Source of the DNA: Trichopria drosophilae
Lineage: Eukaryota; Arthropoda; Insecta; Hymenoptera; Diapriidae
Length of the DNA: 64,000 nucleotides
Assembly (NCBI GenBank): GCA_030407085.1
Contig: CM059582.1
Coordinates: 155,148,501-155,212,500, forward strand
Direction: 5' to 3'
This document shows positions 54,135-64,000 of the stretch, piece by piece (position 1 is the stretch's first letter; the number at the start of each line of letters is the position of its first letter). The notes beneath the pieces are model-generated. The model ran no database searches and was not told where the DNA came from. It saw only the letters and a program-made list of their open reading frames with translations. A program made the translations under genes and the position numbers.

Positions 54135-56642
54135 AAATAAAATTATTTTCCGATCGTTATATATAGAGTAGACTACATAACCTTAAATCTCTACCATAGT
54201 TTTATAATTAAATAGTTGATTTAAACATTCGTGAACAAAACAATGTCATAAAATTGATTAATCGAAAATAATCTCTTGTCATAATAATTATTTTATAGTA
54301 TATTTTACAATGTTTTGAACTGTAAAATGAACATATAGTCAAAACATACTTTCATGCTGTTAGTTTTACTATTATTAAATTTTAGAACCACGACTACTTT
54401 TTTTGTATGGTTCCATTAACCCTTTTTTATCTCTGCATGAGCTGAGAAAATATACGTGAGGCATATTTAACAAGAGTAAAAATAATATCTGATGGTACTT
54501 TTTGAATCTTAGTAAATTTGACTATGTTCAACTAGTGCGAATAGTTAAATAAGTCTGCAACTGTATTTCAACAGTGATAACTACTCTAATGTAGCTAAAA
54601 CTAAGAAAGCAATTAGCTAAATGAAATTAAATTAGTAAACTTCCAAAAGTGCTTCCATTAAATACATATTTTAGTAAATTTAATGACTAACAAACTAAAT
54701 AACTCACATAGTAAAATAAAAATATCGACGCGCTTTGTCTAACTAAAAATACTCGATTCCCTTTACTACTTATCCGACAACTAGTATTAACGATAGCTGA
54801 ATTTAAAAGGTTGCGTTTTTTTTCAATGTAATATAATAAATGAGCTTTTATGACACTTTCAATAGTTTTATATGTAGTTCTACAATATTATTAAATGCTA
54901 CTTGTCGTTTTTAAGATAATTTAACTATTAGAACTACTTTTATTTGTTTTTCTCCGTGTATTTCTTTGAATACAGAACTTATTTTTTTTACAGTAACGGA
55001 CAAACTTTTCGTTTGAACTATTTTCATGTTCGGAAGTGCAACTGGCGTATTCTGGATATTCTGTAGTAACGGAGATAATAAAAAACGGCATTGAGATAAA
55101 AACTGAATATTTCGTAGCTACCGAAGAGATTTAATTTGATCAGAAAATAATGAAAATATGAACTTTGTTGTCAAAAGTTGAAATACTTCTAATGAATGTG
55201 AAAATTTTAGATTCTTCGGATTTTTTAGAAGGAGAAAATCTTTGCATTTGAAAATTCACTCTTACAGAGTCAGATGACGCAATGTCTTCATTATAGTAGC
55301 TCAATTTTGTGTGTGATTTTAATAGTCATAGAAAAAAAGTTTAAATCAACAATGGAAAAAAAGAGGAAAACATAAAAATAGTATAATTAATAATAATATA
55401 GATTTAACGTAGATGCATTTAAAAATTAAAATAAAATAATTAAAGGATTAAACCTATATGTTAAAATGCTAACTAATATGTCAGTTTATTTTAGCCTTTT
55501 CTCTTTAACTAAAAGCAATTTTTGTTTATGGAAATTTATCTAGCTAATTAAAATATTAAAAATGCCTTCTTCTAGTCATAATAAAACATTCTTTTAAAAT
55601 AGGAGAGTTTAATACAGTTTCGTATAACCTTTCAAAAACAAATGCTGAAAGACAGAGGATTTTACTAGTTATAATATTTCTTTTAAGGGCTATAATACAC
55701 TTTTTAAAAGCCAACGGATAGTAACTGAGAAAAATAATACACTTTTCTCAGTGTACTAATGAAATTAAAAACGTAAAAAGATAATAGAAAAAAAAAGGAA
55801 AGATAAAAATTATATTCAGTAACTATAAAGTTAATACACTTTCGATTTGACAGTTACTTGGAATATACTGATTATATACTATATATAATAATAAAAGTAT
55901 AATTTATACATAAAGATAAGTCAGTTGACTAGATTCGAGGGTTAAGACCAGAATTTGTAAGTTGTACTAATTATTTTTCGAGGGAAAGAGGATATTTTTG
56001 CGTTTATAAACATAAAAGTTAGGTTAGATGTCAGTTTAGACATTCGATAATGAACTAACGACGAATATACATTTTTGTATATGTAATTCAATAGTTGCAT
56101 ACTTACATAGCAAGAAATTGTAAACAAAACAATAGATTTTTAGTAATGAATTTAACTGGTCATCAAGAGTTGTTTTACAAAAATAGCAGAGTCAATTACA
56201 CTGAGAAAAATGATACGAGAAGTTAAATAATAAAGTATATTTTGACACTCTTCTATGACAAGTATATCACCAAACCAAACTTTTCTAAATTGCTCTTTTT
56301 GTTTTGATGTAATTAACTTAGATCAAAATCAAATTATACAAAAGTTAGATAAAATTCTATAAGCTGTTACACAAGTAAACAAATAAATAAATACAAACAA
56401 ACAAAAAACAGTCAGATAAATAGCACTTTATTACGATACAAATGTTTTATTTTATATTTCAATGTTTTTCATATCTGAAATTTTTGTACAATGCGAAAAA
56501 TTTCTATTGTGGAACAGTAAATATTATTATTAAATTTTTTAAATATTACTATTTTCGAATTAAATTTATCTCAAAGTACTTTTTTCCCTCGTTCGTTTTA
56601 TTATAAAAAAACTGTAGAAAGCATATAATTTTAATATTATCA
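54135..56642. other. AT-rich desert with lone MITE-like ends
   Basis: No gene is supported. ACTGAGAAAA (55724-55733) and TTTTCTCAGT (55743-55752) form a small hairpin ending GTGTA. TACACTGAGAAAAATGATAC occurs in the opposite orientation near 56198. TTTTTCTCCGTGTA near 54947 resembles the end of the 29755 element. These may be solo ends of TA-target MITEs. GAGGGTTAAG (about 55936) and ATTAACCC (about 54416) are TTAACCC-type words without matching partners. Confidence 0.5.
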
Positions 56643-56762
56643 TCCCTGGTAGAAATTTGTCCATTTTTTTCTTACACTGTGCATTTTCCCTATACCTTCA
56701 ACATGGTAAATTAGAATGCTGTACAAGAATTGTACAAAAAACGTTTTCATTTCTACCAGGGA
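56643..56762. mobile_element. Small MITE with CCCTGGTAGAAAT ends
   Basis: TCCCTGGTAGAAAT (56643-56656) and its perfect complement ATTTCTACCAGGGA (56749-56762) bound a 120-bp AT-rich unit. The flanks do not give a clear target duplication. Fourteen-base perfect ends in so small a unit make chance unlikely. Non-coding; superfamily unknown. Confidence 0.7.
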
Positions 56763-59650
56763 CAGACAATATCCTTCTTACAAATTTACAAAGTAAATTT
56801 AACATCTATTACTGATTATAACCTTTAGTGATACTTAAACTAATATATAGGTATATTATTTTTCATCACATTCGTATACTAATCTGAAAAAAAGTACTCA
56901 AAAAAAAGTTTCTTAATCTAAAAATGTTCATATTCGAAATATTCATGGACAATTCACAGCGAGACAAAAATAATAAGTCACGTGATATTCATACAAATTC
57001 TTTTCCAATAAAGGTAATAATTACGGACAAAAAATGTCGATTCCCCCTCGGTTAAAAACAAAATTCGATGCTGAATTTCTACATTTTGGGATCTTTGTGG
57101 GTCACAAGACATTAATTATTATTTTTATAGATTTTTCTGAATTTCATTTATTACTTTTTTAATACACAAAATTTGTTGGAAACTTGTTTACTTCTCTTAT
57201 TGTAAATATTACAGTTGATAATGACGCTGTCAATTTGTACGGCTATATTATAAGCTTATTGTCAAAAGTTACAAATTTACAACTAAATAAGGGACTCTCA
57301 AGCTCGTACAAAGTTTGTATTGCAAAAATAATATATTTAGATCATTATATTTAAAAAAAAATAAACTTCCAAGCTTTTATAAAAGTTTTATATCGAATTG
57401 TAAAAATAGCTGTTCTTCAAATTTGACAGTTGGTTCTTCTACAATATTAATTATAAATCAATTAAGCTCCAATACAGCGATGAAATTTTAATAAAAAAAT
57501 CCATATTTTGGTATTTCCCGTCTTGACCCTTTAGTCAACCTTTTCTGATGTCCTTTTCGGTATACGTCGGTAAAGGTTTTAGGAAAGTTACGCGTCTAAA
57601 TATGGGAGAAAAGTTTTTTTTTTAATTGATTTCGTTTCTTTTTTTATATGTTTACAAAATTCGAAAATATAAATGTACCATTTATTAATCGTACGAACGA
57701 TTTCTTAAACCCGTTAACGAATGAAAGTCTTAACATTTGTTTAAGGATGAAATAGAATAAATGCCATAAGTAGTTTTTGTATTTCTAATCTCGTTTCATT
57801 AATTTGATTCTTTTTCCAATTTCTTTCCTCGTAATTTGTACTGAATGTAAATATGCATTTGGACCTGAATAAGGGAACCAACTTTAAAAAAGTCGATTTG
57901 GAATTCAACCATTGCTTCAAGTAATATGAAATGTACAGTTTTCTTACACAATTTGTTCGGGTTTATCGCTGATATCCTGTAAATGGTGTATTCTTTCTTG
58001 ATATAAGTAGGAGTTGTACAATCCATTTTTATAATAATTATGTCCAACTGGATACACTTGATAATTTTTGTTTATTAAAATTTAGAAATAATATTAATTT
58101 TTGTTATGAATGAAAAAGATTAATACAATTAAAATTTATCCAAATGGTAAAATATCCTAGTTAGAAATATTCTAGGTTAACAACATTCTAACAAAATTGC
58201 AAATAAAATTGAATCAGACTAAGTCTTAAAATTTCTTAATCTACAGCAAATATAATTTAATAAAAACATGCGGCTAACTTGAATTATGAGGACTCAAAAT
58301 TTATTAATAATATTGTTTTTATAATACAATTGAAAATAAATTCAAGATATTTAATATATACCTATAGGTAATATAATATAATACAATATATCATGCCATT
58401 AAATAAGTTAGTAAATATATTGTTATAAATATGTTGAACTTAAATATTAAATGTTAACTTAATAAGATGTAGTGTCTGATCATTAACTTGTTATGCGAGT
58501 TCAGTCTGAACAATTGTTGATAATCATTTCATACAATGTAATAATCTAACATTATTACTGAATGTAAATGGTAGAATTTAAAAAATTTTATGAATAAAGA
58601 CTGTTCTAAACGAAAATATAATCTATCGCCACCACTCTAAAAGAAATATTTACTTAAAACTGTGTTTGTGTACTCTTTAAAGTTAAGTCAAGAAGAAGTT
58701 GCTACTAATTGAAACTGTTATTTATTTTTGTTAATTTCTCCTGATTGATGAAATGTTTAGTGTCATTCGTGTTCAGTACTAATTAGATGAGTACGTTCAA
58801 TCTTATTTGTTATAGATTAAATTGATTTTGACCATAAAAATTAGTGAACTATTTAAATATTATCTAAATGAACATTTTATGAAATACATCTTTTAACACT
58901 TGTTAAATTCGTTACATTTTTTAAAAATGATTGAACTTCGTTTTGCAAAAATGTCACCACAAATGAATACACAAAGGAAACGCTTGTAACTAGCGTGTAA
59001 TAATTAATTGAAGAACTAAATTTATCTCAATGGCTATTTAATGTTAATATAAAAAACATTAATCCGTTAACTACTGATGTTATAAAATAGAACAAAGTAT
59101 TTTGTACTATCTTTGATTAACCTAGGTCGATATAATTCCATGAATCGTACTGTATTATGAAGTTACAGTGCTAATTACCAAATTACTAGTTGAAGTTATG
59201 GCAAGGAATCTAATATGCTGTAATGCATGACAAATTAGAACAAGCAAAAAAGGCACAAGAAAAAAGTTTAGATTAATTTCGTTGAGTGACAAGCAATTTT
59301 AATAAAAATGATTGCCAAGTTAATGATGGGTCATTGTCATCGTGTAATTAAACTCATGGTGAAATGTCATTTCTTTTTTGTTAATACTCTTCACTTTAAT
59401 AAATAACATTCGACGCATGCAGTAAAATAACTAAAGCGCTGTGTAAAGTTACAGTAAACATTTGTAATTTTGCAACATTTTTGTAACATTTTTTAATCAT
59501 TTGTTTATTGTTTATTTTATACGTTTCTTGGATTGAGAATTTCATCTCAGTAAAGAGAAAATCACTCCATTAAAAGCGGATTTAATGAAATTCGACTTTA
59601 AACAGGGTTAAAATGTTTACTCTTGGGGTAAGATTTAATTAAGTTGCTTA
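56763..59650. other. AT-rich desert
   Basis: No gene, RNA gene or transposon end is seen. TACCTATAGGTA (58359-58370) is a 12-bp palindrome. Frames of 60-82 codons are not supported. Confidence 0.6.
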
Positions 59651-59707
59651 GTTGCCGCTAGGTGTGTTCGCGACTATCGTGGTTCTATTTTATTCTCGTT
59701 ATAGAAA
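59651..59707 (+). repeat. Bipartite dispersed motif, copy 3
   Basis: GTTGCCGCTAGGTGTG is followed by TTCTCGTTATAGAAA about 43 bases after the GCC. Copies at 20481-20536 (GCCGCCAGGCGCG, CTCCCGTTATAGAAA) and 16668-16723 share the layout. The first part is CTCF-like. Possibly a conserved insulator or a short dispersed repeat. Confidence 0.5.
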
Positions 59708-62700
59708 CTATTTCTAATTTGTATTTAGAAGGCTTGAAGAAACGTATCGACTCTGCATATCTTATTTATTATATCTGACAGATATGTCTGTGGTACTCGT
59801 ATATGGTACAGAAAATTTATTTTGCACTTAGTATCTTTTTGTTAGAATGAAGTATTGTATGTTACGAATTATAAAAATAAATAAGTTTTTTCTTTTATAA
59901 GTAAAATAAAAGTTCCAAACACTCACTTCATTGCAGTATTTGTTCTTAGCATGAAGTGAAATAATGTTACTCTTTCCAAAAGTGAGAACAATTTCTCCAT
60001 TAAAGTAACCTGGCACTCTAAATGATTTAGAGAGTAAAATAAATATTGCCTCAGTAATAATAAACATGTTTCGATTAGTCCTACCGTCATTTGCGTAAAA
60101 AAATTCTAATTAATCATTCATCATGTAAACTTGGTCGCGTGTTAACGTAGTTCTAATGTTCCGGTTTGGATTAGGGTTAAAACAAATAAACTGTGGGTAG
60201 ATCTTTGATTTCATTTTACGCATTGTGTGTATCGCGATATTGACCACAGGAAACAGTAGTCAAATCGATTACGCGTAAAGTATGTAATTATGATGGAGGT
60301 CATTCGAAAAGACTTGCAAAGTCCACACCGTATATTCGTGAAAGAATGCCAATGACGAAGCGAAGTCATAGGTCTTCAGAGCAGTCGAATAACAGTCATT
60401 TTACTCTTCAATTTTCTATTTCAAAGTTTCTTGACATGTTGATGCTTTGCTAAAGGTACACGAGAAAAATCATGGCACTTTTGTAAAACTTTTTTACTCC
60501 GGAAAACTTTGATAGTTTCGAAGCAAACTCGGAGATGCCGAAAACTCAAAAAAGTTTTATAATATTCTTTTTTACTTTGACGTTATTTTAATACCTGACA
60601 TTTCGAATAACGGACGGAGCTTACAGTGAATGATGAAATTTTGATTGCTAAATTTTAATGAATTCTAAGATTGGATAAGATCTTCGTAAGAACCTAATCT
60701 ACTACGATTATCTTATTGATAAAGTTTGGTTTCTGTCATTTGAAGATCGATTCGCGAGGAAATTTTATGATTAGCGTACGAAAATGTGTTAAAAAGCAAA
60801 GCAAATGTTATTAGAACGTACTTAATGAACTAAGGTGATTTTCTTCCTTGCGCGTTGAATCAATTTGCATCGATTACACTGTCCGACACTGATTTTGCCT
60901 TTGACAAGCGAAGTATCATTCCTGAAGTGTTTTGCGATTCTAAACACGATGGCGCTGCTAGAATTTTCCTGCTTCGTTGCAAATTTCAGAAAAGGAGGTT
61001 AAATGTGTCAAAACTGCATTTTTTAAGGATATTTTGATTTTTTGTAGCAGGATTTTTTTGACAGAGTCATTTCTGAAGTATTTTTTCATGATCATAATAA
61101 TGAAACCCTCCACATTTTCATATCATGTCGCATTTTTTAGAGAAGTGAAGAAAAATTTGTCATAAAGTAGGTAAAAGAATGAAAATTTGGCCACATTTTT
61201 TTTCGAGAATGAAACATGATAGAGAAGTACGTAGAGTACCAGTATCAGTTTCAAAACTAAAGAAAACTTCAGAAATGATACTGGGATTGGCATATAAAAG
61301 AAAAAGAAAAATTTTGTTGTTGAATGTTATTTTGATTAAAAAGGTTAGCTGAAGGAAAGGACTTAAATCCGAATCGAAAGTTCAGCTTTGCAATCAAGCC
61401 CATTAGGCACAATGCATACATATGCATGCGTAGGATCGGTTTTAAGCGAAGGTCCGCATTAAGCGGTCACCTCTGCTTATTCTAGCCTAGCAGCCTTACG
61501 ACTTCCCCAGCACTAGTCTTCTTTAATATCAATTCCGTGCTAACATTTTTATTCTACTTACTATCTTCGGCAAGCCGCCAGTATTATCGTCGGTGTGTCA
61601 CGATCGAAAGTCTTAAGTTACCAAGTTATACGTTCCCTAGCAAAGATAAAGTTGCGCGACTTAAATCGGCGCGACACGTGTCATTCGCAGGCCGATTAAT
61701 TTTTTCTTGGCTTCATTGTTGTCCTGACAAGTCGACACGGATGCTGATCTCGCTGAACGGTAATGTAAACAAGTGAAGCTATTCTGTATTAATCGTACCG
61801 ATTTATTGCTCGATAGTTTCGCAGCCATGACACGAGACCTGGAAGATGAACGCAAATGATGAATTTGATCCCGGGAAGAAATTGCAAACTCAGCTAGCTC
61901 ATGGCTAGTTAGAATTCCATATTTTTGTGCGTTAACTCTTGCAGAAATGTCTCATGTAATATTGAGTACAAGCGCCACCTGTTGAGGATTTTCCGAACGA
62001 GAAATTCTTAATGAAATAACTGAAGTATTAATACAAAGTTTACGTAGAATCAATACAATGACAACTCGGTTTTTATTTTGATTTTGATTGAACGTTTATG
62101 TTAAAGATGTTTAAAAAATATATAAGATTGTTGTTATATAAAGGTTTGAAAAATTTCAACCATATTTTTCTTTTTTACGAGTTGGAATACTCCAGAAATA
62201 AGAAATTAGAATTTGTAAAACGTTTTGATCATCATTGCTGTTGGTTTGAAATCTTACTTAGGAACGGTGTGAGTAATTTACTGAAAAGAATGGACAATTT
62301 TTGCATAATTAATTGCTGTCCTTGGTGCGTCACTTGTCTAACCAAACACTCGTAGATATGTTTCTCAGAACAAAAATGTTGCCATATGTAGCTAAAAGCA
62401 TTTACGCGTGCATAGAAATGCAGGTAGTATTATTAATATTTTCATGGTAAAAATTTTGTCAGTAATAACTAAAAGTATTTTTTTCCTACTAGAATATAAA
62501 TATGTTTCTTAAAAAAATATATGTTTTGTGAAATAAGTATTTTGCCATTGCTTTATTAAGAATAGAAATAAAATGTTTGCCAAACACAATTTTTTGAATT
62601 GTATAATTAAATTCAGAGAAATTGTCTGTTAAGATTTATTATAATTTTAGTTCATTTTTCGATTTAGATAATACATTTTTTGTGTGCTATATTGAAACAT

Positions 62701-63752
62701 ATGCAGAAAGAATATGCAAATGAGAAGGCCCATTGCACTTTTCACAAATTTGGGGTCAGTTTTTCGAAACTTCTTTTTTAAATATTGACTTTATTATTTC
62801 CTTTTGCTAATATGCGTATTATAAATTTTACACCTTAAAGAATATTAAATTTATTAAATTGTTGGCGTTCACTTTTAGATATTAATCATTCAGATCAACA
62901 GTGATGAGTTCAAAAAAGTTATCTAAAAAGTTCTCTTTAAATTTGAATGAGACGAAATACTAATATTTCGCAAACGAAAAATAGGCTACTCGTTTATTTA
63001 GTAATGCATCTTAGCAATAAATAGTGAAAAAGTTCATTGGTTTCATTACTAATATATTTTTTAAAAATATTATCGTAATAAAATTAACTTTTCGATTAGT
63101 ATAATTTTACTAATTTATTTTCGTACGCTATTTTGAAAATTTTTAGTGAAAAATCGACTCATATAGTAACCTATTTTTCGTCTTATATTAACATTTTTTT
63201 TACTAATGATCGTATTTCAGATCAACTAGGAAATAGTACAAAAACAGAAAAAGTTAAAATCTTTGAAACTTAATCTATTAAAAAACAAGGTCATGAATCA
63301 AACCTTACCAATCTAGCTCGTAATCCCTTTACCACGTGGCTACGATAACTCTTGCTTGTTGATATGTGCAAGAATAACGATTGCTCGATACCATGTTTTA
63401 AATGATAAAAAAAGACCTTTACAAAACAGATATTTTATCAAATTGCAGATAAAAATAAATTTAAAAAATATACCATTTTCACGAAAATTTTGTTAAAGAT
63501 TGACAATAAAACGATTTTGTTTTAATAAAATAAAAGTATTATCCTAGGTAAACATTTTTCTTCGTAAACATTTGTTGTAGATGGGCTTTCTTACGTTTGT
63601 ATTAAGTATTCTTCTTTTTTTTACATATATCGACAAGATTTGGTATATTATTAAAGTGAATGGCTTATTGACAAGTTTAGTACGTATTTATTCCGACTGG
63701 AGCGATTTTTTAAAGTTAAATCAATGAAATCATAATAGTACTTTTCGTACCT
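59708..63752. other. AT-rich stretch with a mixed-composition patch
   Basis: No supported gene. The patch at about 61380-61860 is GC-richer and includes GGCGCGACACGTGTCATTCG (an E-box within a palindrome like that at 585-596) and TGCATACATATGCATGCG. Two frames (79 codons plus, 64 minus) overlap there without recognisable content. GATGGCGCTGCTAG (60948-60961) and AGCGCCACCTGTTG (61971-61984) resemble CTCF-type or insect dispersed motifs. The plus frame at 62098-62355 (85 codons, TTA start, AT-rich) is not supported. Confidence 0.45.
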
Positions 63753-63948
63753 AGGGCGTAAAATAAGAGTTTTACGCCTCGGTTGGTGGCTACATGCCCG
63801 AGGGACGACGCAGCATCACATGTGGCGTGATTTGTACGTCCGTGGTGCGAACGATATTTTTCTATTCCGTAAATGGCCATTTTTACGAATTATGACTTGC
63901 AAAAATCCCGATCTAACACATGGGTCGTAAAATGGCAATTTTACGCCT
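63753..63948. repeat. GCGTAAAAT-motif repeat, copy 2
   Basis: Each end is itself a hairpin. The left is GGCGTAAAA-TAAGAG-TTTTACGCC (63755-63778); the right is GGTCGTAAAATGGCAATTTTACGCC (about 63923-63947). The two ends are also inverted copies of one another. The 145-bp centre is mixed in composition (CCCGAGGGACGACGCAGC) and non-coding. The hairpin matches the perfect GGCGTAAAAT-CCC-ATTTTACGCC at 10458-10480, defining a small dispersed family. Confidence 0.65.
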
Positions 63949-64000
63949 GCTGAATAGAACAATAATTTTTTAAACTTGCATGAATTGAATTGCACAAAGA

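Noticed and set aside
1..64000. LINE, LTR retrotransposon, rRNA, snRNA or known microRNA genes
   Set aside because: I found no reverse-transcriptase-like frame, no paired long direct repeats with LTR features, and none of the common insect microRNA seeds I looked for. Absence by eye is not proof.

Overview
This is a nuclear, AT-rich eukaryotic window that is close to a gene desert. The base composition, the tRNA-derived SINE, the abundance of TTAA- and TA-flanked foldback elements, and small CpG-rich islands in an AT-rich background are most like an insect genome, possibly a hymenopteran. That assignment is an inference; nothing in the sequence names the species. No open reading frame belongs to a protein family I recognise. 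The longest ATG-started frame is 203 codons (31344-31955), in a GC-richer island, and I treat it as doubtful.

Layout. (1) 1-9 kb: AT-rich sequence with three full copies of an unusual palindrome made of short alternating CCGACA/GCCGACA modules (1652-1789, 7385-7554, 7889-8118), a foldback element (4221-4857), a TTAA-flanked foldback element (6178-6877) and a 63-bp TTAA-ended hairpin (8600-8662). (2) 9-15 kb: a dense repeat cluster with a TTCCGAAAA inverted-repeat element, a half copy of the CCGACA repeat, a GGCGTAAAAT palindrome family, two related TA-flanked MITEs of which the first is split by a TTAA/CCC element, a mixed-composition patch with a splice-donor-like site, and two TTAA elements abutting at one TTAA. 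(3) 15-30 kb: mostly featureless AT-rich DNA with a minus-strand SINE bounded by 13-bp target duplications (17901-18160), a 1073-bp foldback with nearly identical 390-bp arms (21317-22389), degenerate relatives, a tRNA-Ala-like sequence (26351-26425) and two abutting TA elements (29097-30010). (4) 30.4-32.9 kb: a GC-richer island with a TATA-box promoter candidate, the 203-codon frame and a pogo-like MITE. (5) 33-50.6 kb: AT-rich, with more TA and TTAA elements and a satellite-like array of inverted modules (49350-50560). (6) 50.9-51.9 kb: the strongest gene-related signal, a G-quadruplex motif, an E-box and a CpG-rich block ending in a consensus splice donor at 51440; probably the promoter and first exon of a plus-strand gene whose body lies beyond a very long intron. 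(7) 52-64 kb: AT-rich desert with one TTAA foldback placed at the junction of a tandem duplication (53231-54136), one CCCTGG-ended MITE and a second GGCGTAAAAT element at the far right.

Nothing here forms a pathway. The coherent story is one of non-autonomous elements: I count nine TTAA-bounded units and six TA-bounded units, with nesting and abutment that allow relative dating, plus a modular palindrome family that fits no superfamily I know. All repeat calls come from reading the sequence by eye. Copy number, family names and arm identities need a genome-wide search.
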